A stretch of 64,000 nt of DNA from assembly GCA_946965045.2 (NCBI GenBank), contig OX337233.1, forward strand, positions 1 to 64,000. Reading direction: 5' to 3'. Each line of letters opens with the position of its first letter. Position 1 is the first letter of the stretch. Positions 20,541-30,458 of the stretch are shown here, in pieces. Made by a program: the position numbers and the translations under genes. The notes under the pieces were generated by a model. The model ran no database searches. It was not told where the DNA came from and worked only from the letters and a program-made list of their open reading frames with translations. Source of the stretch: Epithemia pelagica. Lineage: Eukaryota; Bacillariophyta; Bacillariophyceae; Surirellales; Surirellaceae.

Positions 20541-22250
20541 GGTTCCAAACGTTGACTGTAGAATCTATGAGGTCTTGTAAGAGGTTCGTGCGTTTGCTAA
20601 GCTCCTGGTCCCTGTGATTTTGATGGGTGCGGACTGGAAGCACGACTGATTTCACGAAATGGATGGACCAAAGATGGGTCGCTTTCGTCACGAGACAAAT
20701 CGTGACCGTAGCCACACAATGAAGAAGACCACGCATCCCTCTTGGGAGTATCGTGGAAAAGTTTTTGGATACCGAAATAAACCTCATGGCAAGACACAGA
20801 ACTACTGGTATGCATAGCTCCTCTCTATTTCTCTGTCTCCTTGTGTTGCATCCATAGGTTTTTCGTGCGACGAGACTCTCTCTCTGGTTGGTTGTGGCGT
20901 GTGGCAGCCTTATTGCTGCCGGTAGCCAAACCAGAGAAGAACGCTGATGACTGCAGGATCTCTTTGCAAATTCTACTTTTTGAGCCTTTCCTTTTGATAA
21001 CCACAACTACACGTCTTCTAGAGGGATGGCGAAGTGGATTACACGAAACAAGAATTTCAATCATGACAGAACACTTTTCCTCGGCCTGTAAACCAAAAGA
21101 GGATACCCTTCCCTCATGATTGTTACGCTTGGTCGATTCAGAGTAACAAACAATGACTCGACCATTTCGCACAGACTCTTTCGAGGCTCTTCTGTCGCAA
21201 AAGGAAGACACTGATCTTGAGATTTCTCTCCAGTTGCCGAGAAAATATGATCGACGGCAACTCCCATGACTATGACTGCCATGATTGTTGTGCTTGCCGC
21301 CATTCCTTTTTGCCCGAGCTTTGCCAAACGCCCTTGGGAATTAGTATACCGATAGTGCAGGTGGCTCCTCCATCATCCTCTCGACTCGAAGAATAATGGC
21401 ACGATACTCTCATTGCCGGAAGGAACCATGGCTTGTTGCCATTCCCAAACAAACACACTGTATTGGTGGGTCCCACACACAAAAGTGGCGATTTTGGCGT
21501 TGTGAAGCCAGTGGCGTCTTTGTGACGACCACCACGAACCTTTGGAGTAGTACTCTTTTGGAATAACAAGAAACGTGTCAAAAAGAACAATCAAGTTGCT
21601 GGCCTTGAAGCATGAAAGGAAAATGCCTGAAACAGCAATGAAGGTTCCGTTGTGGTTGTGGCTCCTGTTGCCACTTGCCTTTTGCCATGGGTGATGGAGT
21701 GCATTGTCGTCATGATCTGTTTGACATTGACAGCATCCGTCACAACAATGCCAAGCAAGAAAGGCTCCACAGTTTTGTTGCGTTTCAACCGATACGAAGT
21801 GGTGGGCAGAGAAGCTCGCGATGGGTCCGTCGATGACAGTGTCAGCACCTTGTTGGTGGCAAATAACGACGACAGTGCACTGGACATGGATGATCGAGAC
21901 ATGAGTATTGTTGCGCCACTGGGAGTGTGTGGTTGGCCTGTAACGGATACATTTCATAACAAAGGGAGTTTCTTGATTCACCCTGCTTGGATTCGACAGT
22001 CAGAAGCGTCCCTGACGAGAGCAATTGGTGGGCTGGTGGCACTTGTGGTGTGGTTCTATTGCAGGCGGCCATTGCTGTTGGAACGACATTCTATATTATA
22101 TGCTGGAGTCTGTTGCGTTGGTGGTGATGGGTTGCGATTTGCAGGACCATCCGAGGAGCAGAGTGAATCAACACAATAGGTTCGTCTCGTCCACATTCAC
22201 ATGGTGATTCGTCGTCATATCAGTCGATCTGTTGTTCTCCACGCCACGAA
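20541..22250. other. Region upstream of K2, no supported gene
   Basis: 20541-20815 matches the upstream region of K3, including GAAGAAGACCACGCATCC. From 20815 to 22250 no copy is seen elsewhere in the window. An ATG at about 21622 opens a 23-residue secretion-signal-like peptide (MPETAMKVPLWLWLLLPLAF...) that stops at once. The next frame then runs about 160 codons to 22179. This could be a frameshifted secreted-protein gene, but evidence is weak. Confidence 0.35.
20688..20705. promoter_or_regulatory. Conserved palindrome upstream of K2
   Basis: TCACGAGACAAATCGTGA, an inverted repeat of TCACGA with a 6-nt spacer. It lies 148 bp upstream of the K2 start, and the same site recurs upstream of K3 and K4. 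It may be a transcription-factor site or a recombination point. Confidence 0.5.
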
Positions 22251-22397
22251 ACATTCCTCTAGCGTTTCTCATAGCTTTTACTGTCCTAAGGATTGTAAGT
22301 ACAGGCTTTTTGGATGTACAAAAACCCACCGCGGGGGTGAGTCATGAGGATTAGTGAATGAGTAGTCTGAAGTGTGAACATCAAAAGCACGACACAC
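22251..22397. repeat. Duplicated block 5' of smORF1
   Basis: Matches 30157-30284 and 56875-57006 (TTTTACTGTC...AGGATTGTA, then a GC-rich GGGGTGAGTCATGA-like motif). It is a third, more diverged copy of this block. Confidence 0.7.
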
Positions 22398-22565
22398 ATG
22401 CGACCCCACTCCTCACCCCCGTTGCCGCTGGGGACTATTATCGACGATGATGACGGCGATGACGAGGACGACGACTTGACCTCATCAATCAATTTCACCA
22501 ACATGTCTCTTCTGGAAGCGATGATTGAGGTCAATAACCATGAAGTGGCCTCCTTCAATCCGTGA
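22398..22565 (+). CDS. smORF1: 55-aa acidic protein, conserved in duplicated copies
   Basis: ATG at 22398, stop TGA at 22563. The peptide starts MRPHSSPPLPLG, has an Asp/Glu-rich middle (DDDDGDDEDDD) and ends in a conserved SINFTNMSL and NNHEVASFNP. The copy at 30285 is open with the same ends but an indel-altered middle. The copy at 57007 is broken. Retention of frame at both termini despite indels suggests coding. Function unknown; it could also be the last exon of a longer gene. Confidence 0.45.
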   Translation: MRPHSSPPLPLGTIIDDDDGDDEDDDLTSSINFTNMSLLEAMIEVNNHEVASFNP

Positions 22566-23171
22566 CAATTGAATTGCGAGGCCCAGGATCAGCCCCAACA
22601 TGAAAGGACGAATGGTGGTGGAGCATGAGAGTTTGCATGGACCGGCAAGTTCGAATGCGAATCTCTCCAATCTACTGAGAGCAAAGATCCGCCAAAAGAT
22701 GCGATAACTCTCGATGGGGAGTCACTCTTGCCAATGACACCCTATGGTGGATGGTGGCTGCTCCGTGCCATTGCCGTTCTGAATTCTTGAGCCGTGGCAC
22801 TGGCAATGGATGGGCACCTCAATTTGGGCTTGTAACCTGGCGGACCAGTGCAAGACGTTTCTCACGAGTCATAGACAAGCCATACAATTGTTGTCTCATC
22901 GGTTACGCCATATAATCCGTGCTGCATCGGTTGCTTCGCGAAAGTGATGGAACTGTTGTTGTTGTCGGAATGGTTGGTGTGTACTGTTGAAGGATGTCCC
23001 GTCATCGGTCGCTGAGGCGGATGCAAATGCGACCAAGGTGTTAGAATTCTCACCGTCTATGGTGGTTAGATTCTACATCTCATCGATTCCCCATGTCACA
23101 TAGCCTCGTGCTATCGCATCATGCCATCTAGCTTCGAGCTATGTTCCCTAGCTTCGCGCTATATCGACCTA
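22566..23171. other. Spacer with remnant of the duplicated block
   Basis: 22566-22800 resembles 30459-30700 and 57178-57380 (GAGTTTGCATGGACC, CAATCTAC). The rest is unique. Near the right end are three hairpin-prone motifs of the form TAGCYTCGNGCTA (23101, 23129 and 23149). Confidence 0.5.
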
Positions 23172-23189
23172 TCACGAAACAAATCGTGA
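23172..23189. promoter_or_regulatory. Conserved palindrome, copy at a duplication boundary
   Basis: TCACGAAACAAATCGTGA. To its right the sequence matches the K4 upstream region (GTTGCTTCGACCGAGCTGTT) and to its left it does not, so homology switches at this motif. Confidence 0.5.
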
Positions 23190-23688
23190 CAGTTGCTTCG
23201 ACCGAGCTGTTGTGGTTGACACTGTGCTCTTGTTGTTTCATCCTGCAAGTACTGCTGGTCAATGCTCGGAGTCCAGCATGACGGGTGCCTGTCGTTGTCT
23301 CGTGGTACTGGCACAGGTCAGTTTCGTCGCCATATAATTTTCGGGACGCGTCGTCCTAGTAGTACACAGTGTTTCGTGGTCCCTCTCGATGAAGGCTCCA
23401 CAGTTTGTCTGGTTGTTGGTTCCTTACGCATACCGAGTCGACGAGAAGCACAGTGGACACTGATCTTGTTCTACGGTTGATCATTGCAGGTTGAGACGGA
23501 CAAGCATCAAAAGTCATCTCGAATTCATGATGTGATCCATGATGCGGCGGTACGATTGCTGTAAGGTTGCGCAGTGCATGTTGTGATGGTGGTGGGGTGG
23601 AACTTGGTATGGCCCACATCGTCGTCCATTGTCGTCGTCGACCCCGTTGTTCTCCACGCCACAAAACATTCCTAGCGTTTCTACCTAG
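23190..23688. repeat. Segmental duplication block, copy I, cut by PB2
   Basis: Nearly identical to 56401-56884, including a 72-codon open frame that starts in both copies at a non-ATG codon. The match ends at the CTAG at 23685-23688, resumes at 30156 after PB2, and corresponds to uninterrupted sequence at about 56884. Confidence 0.9.
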
Positions 23689-23893
23689 TGCCTCGTCCCA
23701 GTGTGTACCCATTACACCCTTGGCGCGCTCTTTGGGTACACCATTTCAACTAGATAGAACATGACCAATATTAGGCCTACGACAACATGTGGATGTCCAA
23801 AGTTAATCTTTAAGACATCCTCTGTCAACATTTGATACCCCATCACACCCATATATGACATATCTAGGTCATATGAGCGCCTCCTTTCGGGGG
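23689..23893 (+). repeat. PB2 left terminal inverted repeat
   Basis: Starts TGCCTCGTCCC. It pairs with the reverse complement of about 29952-30155, including GGGTACACCATTTCAACTAG and ACATTTGATACCCCAT, with scattered mismatches. Confidence 0.92.
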
Positions 23894-23910
23894 TTGTGCT
23901 CGATTTTAGG

Positions 23911-23950
23911 CATGTGGGGACATGTGGGGACATGTGGGGACATGTGGGGA
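23911..23950 (+). repeat. PB2 subterminal 10-bp tandem repeat, 4 copies
   Basis: CATGTGGGGA repeated four times directly inside the left inverted repeat. Subterminal repeats of this kind often bind transposase. No equal array is visible at the right end. Confidence 0.85.
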
Positions 23951-24261
23951 CAGTGCTGCGGAAGGTCCTATGACAGTCCTACGACCATGGACGGATGTCC
24001 AGATATTTTAGACATACTTTCTGCGCCATTTTGTGCCATGGTCGACTTCCAGAACATGTCCTGGATGGGCATATAGATAGATAGATGCGCGCTGCGCACC
24101 GCTCCGGCGCGTCAATTCGGAACCCGCGGCACGAAATTTCATGTGTGTTCTTTCTGCACCACCTGAAGATCTCAACAAAATTGTACGACGATGACCGCCT
24201 TTCGAACAGTCCCCCTCGGGACTGTTTGATGCGATCCAAGCCTGCTGCACCCAAGCAATAC

Positions 24262-24293
24262 AAGCTTTGTGCAATGATCATTGCACAAAGCTT
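24262..24293. repeat. Perfect 32-bp palindrome in the PB2 leader
   Basis: The first half is AAGCTTTGTGCAATGA and the second half is its exact reverse complement. Weaker pairing continues outward (GCTGCA about 15 bp outside on both sides). It lies about 130 bp upstream of the transposase ATG. Confidence 0.9.
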
Positions 24294-24420
24294 CTATTTT
24301 TTGGTTGCAGCAGCGAAGAAGACGACGACGACAAATAACGACGGGGGTGGTAGAGATCACAAACAGGCAAGACAAACACCAACTTCTACGACAATCAAAG
24401 TGGCAGAAACAACAACAACA

Positions 24421-27400
24421 ATGCCTGCATTAAGTCGCTTAGGTCCAGGGTCCAGGGCTTTTGTTAAGGGCAGCAAACCTGAGGAGCCTGTATTGATTGT
24501 ACGAGCCCTTGGAAGCAGGTCCTGGGAAGTGGAACGGCTCAACAGGAGCAATGGAACGAGAACGGGCGAGCTGATGAAAAAGACTTCTTACCAGCTAAGG
24601 AAGCCACTGCAAGGCGAGGCATTTCCTGGAGACAATGGTGGACCAAGGTATGCTGCGCGTGGTACTACTAATGCAAGTTCAACAGCTGCCTCGTCTTCTG
24701 GTGGAGGTGCCGTGGCAAACAACGCCAGCACTCAAGAGCAGGTGCTTGTCGAAGAAGCAAGTGGTGATGGGAATGAGGAGGTGGAAGTTGTGGTCCGTGG
24801 TGGTGACGAGCAGGGACAGCAGCAGCAACAGCAGGCGGTAGCGCAACCGGACGTGGAGCAAGAGGATGTTGTGCTGGTCATGAATGAAGGTGGCAGCAAT
24901 GAACAAGTTGAAGTGCTTGTCGACGAACGAGCAACAAACAATCAGCACGAGACAAGAACCGAACAAACAACGGCCACTGAACAAACAACAAACCGACAAC
25001 AAACAACAAACCAACAAATCAGCACACCCACGTCTCCTCCTCTGCAACAAGCAGCTGCACAGATTGCACAGGCGCTGATGGAGGATTCCTCATCAATCAG
25101 CAGTGAAAACATTCACGTGCCAAGAATGGAAAATGAGAACCAGCAGCAGAACAGCACTAACACTGGTCCTCCGCAGCTTCTTCCCGGTGGTATCCATGTT
25201 GACAACGATGACGTCTCTGAAGTGTCCATGGACGATTACTTTACTGGGATGGAAGATTTCCCGTATTTCTTTGCGGACGACGAAGATGCCATTGACCCGA
25301 ACAGTGCTGCACTCGCTCATGAGCTTGAACGCAGAGACGTGTACCGGGTCAAGCATCAGAAATATGTTGCAAGGAAGAAACAACTTGTCGACGAAAATTG
25401 GAAGGTTCACCTCGAAGCTCCAAAACGAAACGGAATCGAGATTGGTGATCTGGTATACAAAAAAGTCAATGGATCCACCATCAATCGGCATTATGGTGTT
25501 GTTGTGGGGAAACATCCGGATAGTGTGCATGGAAACCCTCTGTGGAATGTCCAGTTTGATGGCGAGAACCACGTCGAGCAAGCACTTTCAGGGGGGAACC
25601 AAATCCGTTTGATACATGACCACCGAGCATTTACGTGGCAAATCGTTGATGGCGACACCAAGCCTGACAATCCAGTTGAAGAATTCCAGGACGTGGGAGT
25701 CATTGGATTTGATTTTCAACAATCCTTTTCGGCTGCAAACTTGTCCATCGACAATGAGCAGTACGACTTCCCATTCATGCGCCTTCTCCTTCACTTGTGG
25801 CCCGGTAAGTGTTTGATTGCTAAGTGTCCTGGGGATTGCTTTGGATTCTTGTCGACTAACAGTCTGTATCATGTCTCAAAAGGGAGTTGGCGACAACAAC
25901 TCAACAAACTGAACCAAGCGATTGATGAGCGAAACGAGGGAAGGTTGCGAAGCCGCCATCTCTGGTCCGTGTCCGAGTTCGAGTGGTGGGCCTTTTGGGG
26001 CATCATCATTGGAGCTTCCCCTTGTCACAAAGGTGGCATCCAACTGTTTGATGACGCGCCTGCGTATCGCAAGTTCTCACCGTCCGTCAATGTGTCCAAA
26101 GGTGGAATGGACGTGATGTCAAAGACTCGGTTCTTTGACATCAAAGAGATCGTCCACCGGGCATTTGAGGGCGAGAACTCAGGCAACCCTTGGAACAAGA
26201 TCCAGCCCTTAATTGATGGCTTCAACGAAAATCGCCATCAAACAGTTGCAACCTCGTCAACGGTGACGTTAGACGAGATCATGAGCCCGTTCCAACCGCG
26301 AACAACTCAATCGTCCACCCTCCCCCATCTTTCATATATCCAGCGAAAACCAAAACCGCTAGGTACAGAAATGAAGGTAAGTTGGTGCTTTTGCAGTTCT
26401 TGCGTTGGTGCTTCGAACTCATCCAGTTGATTGTTACTTGTTTGTTGGGTGTTTCTTGGCTACGTGTCTAAACAGGCTTCGGCGGACACTAAGACAGGCT
26501 GCCTCGTCTTTCTTGAAATACAGGAAGGACAGATTCCCATGAAGCTCAAGAAGTTTGTTCCTGACCTGGGGGTCACAGCTGGTACGTCGCTTCGGTTGGT
26601 GGAGGGAATTCAGTTTTCGGGACAGTCAATCATCGAGCGTGTACAAGCCCAGAATGAGGGCAACATGCGGTCCCTGATTTGTGCAGACTCGTGGTTTGGT
26701 AGCGTGAAAATGGTTGAGGCAATGAAGTGCCTGCACCAGAAACCAAGGCAACCAACAGCTCGAGACCGTCGCTCCTACTTCGTGGCGGTTGACAAAGAGC
26801 TTGGACAAAACAACAATGCACCCGAAGTTATCTGTGCGATCAAAACCAACACAGGTTGGTTTCCACAAGAGGAACTTCAGAAAGAGATGGAAGGGTATCC
26901 ATCTGGAGCCTACCTAGTATTGGAATGCAAGGCCCCAGGTACCAACGTTGACCTGGTGGCCATTGGATACAAATACAATTCGCGGAAAACGCTTACCTTT
27001 GCGATGTCCAAGAATGCGGAGACAACCGAACCTGGCTACCCCTACATCGCCAGGTTCGCCGACGAGCACGGAAACGTGCGGGAGCGACGAGTGCTCCGTC
27101 CGAAATGCCTGTCCGTGTACTTTGGGGTTTCAAACATCATCGACGTACACAACCATTTCAGGCAAGGCATTCTGCGGTTGGAGATGCTTTGGAAGACGCC
27201 GAACCCGTGGTTCCGGCTTGTCTCAACGATAATCGGTGTCACCGTGGTTGATTGTCACATGGCAGTCAAGTTTCACTTGGGACGACAATTTGCAGGCTCA
27301 TGTGGGATCGAACAGTTCGCAGATTGCCTCGCCTGGGATCTCACGCACAACAAATTCAACAAACAGATTGATCCGCATGCCACCATCCGTCCCAACATTG

Positions 27401-27990
27401 TGCCGAATTTCATGGGTCGCGGAGGTGATGGAACAGGAACCAACGACAGCATCACTGAGTATGTTCGCATGATGCACAATGCATTCATGGCTCAACTTGG
27501 TTCTGGAGGTGTACCAGCAGGAATCATGAACCCACCATTCCCTGTTACTTCCCCTGCAGAGTCCTCGTTAACCAGCTCCAGCTCGTCCATTGCTGCAGAC
27601 GATACGAGCGTCTCAACTGCTGGCGGAGCATTCTCGTTATGGTGCCTTCCTACCAGCCAATCGAGTGGATCATCATCGTCTCAGCATCCAACCGCTGACC
27701 ACCGGCCAATCTACAATCCTGATAGGACCACCGATTCAGATGGGAAGCAACGGCCTAAGGGGCGTCGGTGTGTCATCTGTGGGTTTCAGACGCGATCCAT
27801 TTGCGGGCATCCATCCTGTATGTCTCAGACGAGTATGCGCAAGGTGCAAGGATCCGAAGAAATGAAGGAAAGCTGCGGTGTCCCAATTTGCCGTGCCCAC
27901 ATTATCCGTCCTAAATTTAAACATCCGTGCATTCAAGAGCACATTATTCGGTTGGAAAAAGAGAGGGTACGACAGCAAAACGCAGAATGA
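24421..27990 (+). CDS. PB2 piggyBac-like transposase, one intron
   Basis: Exon 1 is 24421-26376, the intron 26377-26475 (GTAAGT donor, AACAG acceptor, 99 nt) and exon 2 26476-27990. The splice keeps the frame and gives 1156 residues. I prefer the ATG at 24421 (MPALSRLGPGSRAFVKG) over an upstream one inside the leader palindrome region. Order: a small SH3-like module (residues ~1-65), a low-complexity Gln/acidic region, a second SH3/KOW-like module (IGDLVYKKVNG..., ~336-398), then the DDE_Tnp_1_7 core with catalytic aspartates in TLDEIMSPF (D618), ICADSWFG (D723) and NIIDVHNH (D875). The C-terminal cysteine-rich domain contains CVICGFQTRSICGHPSC and CGVPICRAH. No defect is seen, so it is probably functional. 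Confidence 0.88.
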
Positions 27991-28113
27991 CGCAACAACT
28001 TGTTCATGATATCTACGGAAATTACATATGATTAGGAAACAAACAGACCCATAGTTATAAGAATAATTCTACTATAGTTGATTTCATGTCACAGATCCTC
28101 TGCATTTGTAGCA

Positions 28114-28704
28114 CTACGGCAGCTTTTTGAGTATAGCATTGATGGAGTGCTGCGTCTTGTTCTCAGTGTCACTTCCTTCATTGCGATTTTTCTTCACGAG
28201 AGACAACAGCGTCGAAGCTCCAGCAACACTCATTTTAAGAGTGATGACCATCGGCTCCATGGTCGCTACAGTATTGAGAGAATGGGTGGTCTCCACAACA
28301 ATCTTGGTCTTGATAATGCTTCCGGTGCTGGAGCGTAAGATCGAACCACTAAGTTTGTTCTTGATGTACGTGATTGGAATCACGAGATCAGGTACGGAGT
28401 CGTCCATCTTTCCACGATAGAACAGGCGAATTGAGAGCTCGTTTGGGTGCATAGCAGACAAGTAGGATCGCTGCAAGAGTAGAACACCCCGATCAACAAT
28501 CAACCGCCCGTCAGTTGTTGCGTTTTGATTACTTGTCGCCGAGTTCATGTATGCATTGACGCCGGCTTCCCCAAACATTGTAACTGTTTCGCCAACCGCG
28601 TTGAACTCTTGACCACCATCACACACGACGATGAATCCGTTCGCTAACTTCATTGTCTCAAATCTCTTGCTTTTAGTACTTCCTTCCAGTGCAGGTTGTG
28701 CCAT
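28114..28704 (-). CDS. PB2 accessory ORF A, 196-aa protein of unknown function
   Basis: Not recognised. The likely start is the ATG at 28704 (MAQPALEGSTKSKRFETMK). An in-frame ATG at 28773 would add 23 residues, but a GTACGT donor and TATCCAG acceptor around that segment suggest a 5' UTR intron. The protein is a mixed alpha/beta-like sequence without low complexity for its first 150 residues (GFIVVCDGGQEFNAVGETV, LLLQRSYLSAMHPNELSIRLFYRG) and ends in a basic tail (VKKNRNEGS, ILKKLP). It converges on the transposase and diverges from ORF B. Position inside the inverted repeats implies that it moves with PB2. Confidence 0.6.
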   Translation of the reverse strand: MAQPALEGSTKSKRFETMKLANGFIVVCDGGQEFNAVGETVTMFGEAGVNAYMNSATSNQNATTDGRLIVDRGVLLLQRSYLSAMHPNELSIRLFYRGKMDDSVPDLVIPITYIKNKLSGSILRSSTGSIIKTKIVVETTHSLNTVATMEPMVITLKMSVAGASTLLSLVKKNRNEGSDTENKTQHSINAILKKLP

Positions 28705-29064
28705 CTTTTCTGGATACAGTAGGACGAGTGAAAATGTAAGAAACTGGCAACATCCAAGGTCAATCAACACCATTTCTGTACGTACCGGCGTATGTTCAGT
28801 GTGGAGTTTGCAAAGGGGAGCTGTGGCTATTTGCTATAGCTGCTCCTGCTGTCTGGTTGTTGTTTGGGTTGTCGTTTTCTGTTTTGTGAGACACTGGATT
28901 GTGGATCAGGTATTGGCGCCGTCCGTTGCGCAGCGCGCTCCAATTTTTTAAATAACAAAGTGAAGCGTCCGGCGCATACTCGGAACCTATTTGTTAACAA
29001 ACACGACCCCATCATCTATAGTCGTCTCATTCATTTTCATGGAAGTGAAGAAGAACGAAGAACC

Positions 29065-29678
29065 ATGTCGACAATTATCAACGGCCGCCGCATCAGTTTG
29101 CGGAATCGAGAACGAAACAAGGAAGGTAGCAGAGACGTCCTTCCACGTCCAGTTCTGCTGTGCTTCGGTCCAACCCCCTACCAACCGGATCACTTTTGTC
29201 CTCGTCCTCCTCGAAGCAGTCGAAAACGAAGAAAGCACCTACAAAGGGAAGGGTGACTGGCAACAACGTGAAGGGGGCCAAGCGGCAGGTGAAGGCCAAG
29301 AAAGCAATGGTAGTAGAGAAAAGCAACGATGGAAAACAGATCGAGGAGCAGAAGAGCAAGACGAAACAGGTTGTTGCGGAAAAACCACCCCCCAAGATCA
29401 TTGTTGCAGCACCTGACAAGTTCGACCTTATGATGACGATGCATTGCAACCACAACAAGGAAAACAGTGGTGTATCCAACAATCTACCAAAGAATCAGTC
29501 CATGGAGGCATTGAGCGACAAAGAGACGTCTTGCGGCGGAATTGTTGCTTCCAAAGGCGACAGTGCTGGTGGGGAACCTAAGAATCGCAAATCCAGCATA
29601 AGTGTGGACAGTAATCTGTCATTTGAGTTTGCCGAGACGCAGCAGGAGCCTTGTATCGCCTACAAGTTTGAGTACTAG
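29065..29678 (+). CDS. PB2 accessory ORF B, basic low-complexity protein, exon structure uncertain
   Basis: The open frame ending at 29678 encodes a Lys-rich stretch (KQSKTKKAPTKGR, KGAKRQVKAKKAM) followed by a Ser/Asn-rich region and an acidic-aromatic end (SFEFAETQQEP...YKFEY). It has no ATG before 29307. An ATG at 29065 opens a short basic exon (MSTIINGRRISLRNRERNK) in another frame, and a GT at 29137 with an AG at 29216 or 29219 would join the two in phase, though that donor is weak. The Lys-rich part would suit nucleic-acid binding. Function unknown. Confidence 0.4.
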
Positions 29679-29951
29679 AGTGAAAACGTAGCTTAAACAT
29701 GTCTCCTTTATAAAATCTTCCATTGCCAAATATTTATCCAATAGTAGGAAATCCGCCACGTCGTTGCTTGGACAGACCTGTAGCATGTCGTGATAGAGCC
29801 CGGACCAGAGAGTGACATCCCCAATCCATCAACAGCATACCACTTGTTGATTGGACAGCGCTATGGCACCCTATCATTGCCACAGGTTGCTCTCCAGTGG
29901 GATGGGTACATTGGGTGAAAGTGTGCCCAAACGTGCCGCACGCTGCACATG

Positions 29952-30155
29952 CCTCTAATGGAGGCGCTCATATGACCTAGGTATGTCATATATAGGTCTA
30001 ATGGGGTATCAAATGTTGTTAGAGGATGTCCTAAAGATTAACTTTGAGCATCCACATGTTGCCGTAGGCCTAATATTGGTCATGTTCTATCTAGTTGAAA
30101 TGGTGTACCCAAAGAGCGCTCCCGGGGCGTAATGGGTACACCCCGGGACGAGGCA
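29952..30155 (-). repeat. PB2 right terminal inverted repeat
   Basis: Reverse complement of the left repeat, ending GGGACGAGGCA directly before the CTAG duplication. Confidence 0.92.
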
Positions 30156-30284
30156 CTAGTATCTTTTACTGTCATAAAGATTGTAGGTACAGGCTAAAGT
30201 GCACGTCCATGACTAACTCCCAGCGTGGGGTAGTCATGAGAATTCGTGAATGAGTATAGTTAGAACACCAGAAGCACGACACAT

Positions 30285-30458
30285 ATGCGACCCGACTCCT
30301 CACCCCCGCTGGGGACTACTCCGTCGCATCGACCACACGATGACGGCGAAGATGAGGACGGCGACGATTTGACCCTATCAATCAATTTCACCAACATGTC
30401 TCTTCAAGAAGCGATGATTGAGGACAACAACCATGAAGTGGCCTCCTTCAATCCGTGA
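30285..30458 (+). CDS. smORF2: 57-aa acidic protein, paralogue of smORF1
   Basis: ATG at 30285, TGA at 30456. It starts MRPDSSPPLG, has an acidic centre (DDGEDEDGDD) and ends in SINFTNMSL and NNHEVASFNP. It is open like smORF1. It lies at the left edge of the K3 unit, in opposite orientation to the kelch gene. Function unknown. Confidence 0.45.
   Translation: MRPDSSPPLGTTPSHRPHDDGEDEDGDDLTLSINFTNMSLQEAMIEDNNHEVASFNP

Larger units (their letters stand above)
23689..30155 (+). mobile_element. PB2: complete 6.47-kb piggyBac-like DNA transposon
   Basis: The ends are long terminal inverted repeats of about 200 bp, starting TGCCTCGTCCC and finishing GGGACGAGGCA. The 4-bp direct repeat CTAG flanks the element at 23685-23688 and 30156-30159. 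The paralogous block at about 56.88 kb has the same flanks with a single CTAG and no insert, which fixes both ends and the target duplication. The element carries an intron-containing transposase and two further ORFs, all apparently open, so it may be autonomous. Canonical piggyBac targets TTAA, so CTAG is a departure. Confidence 0.92.
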
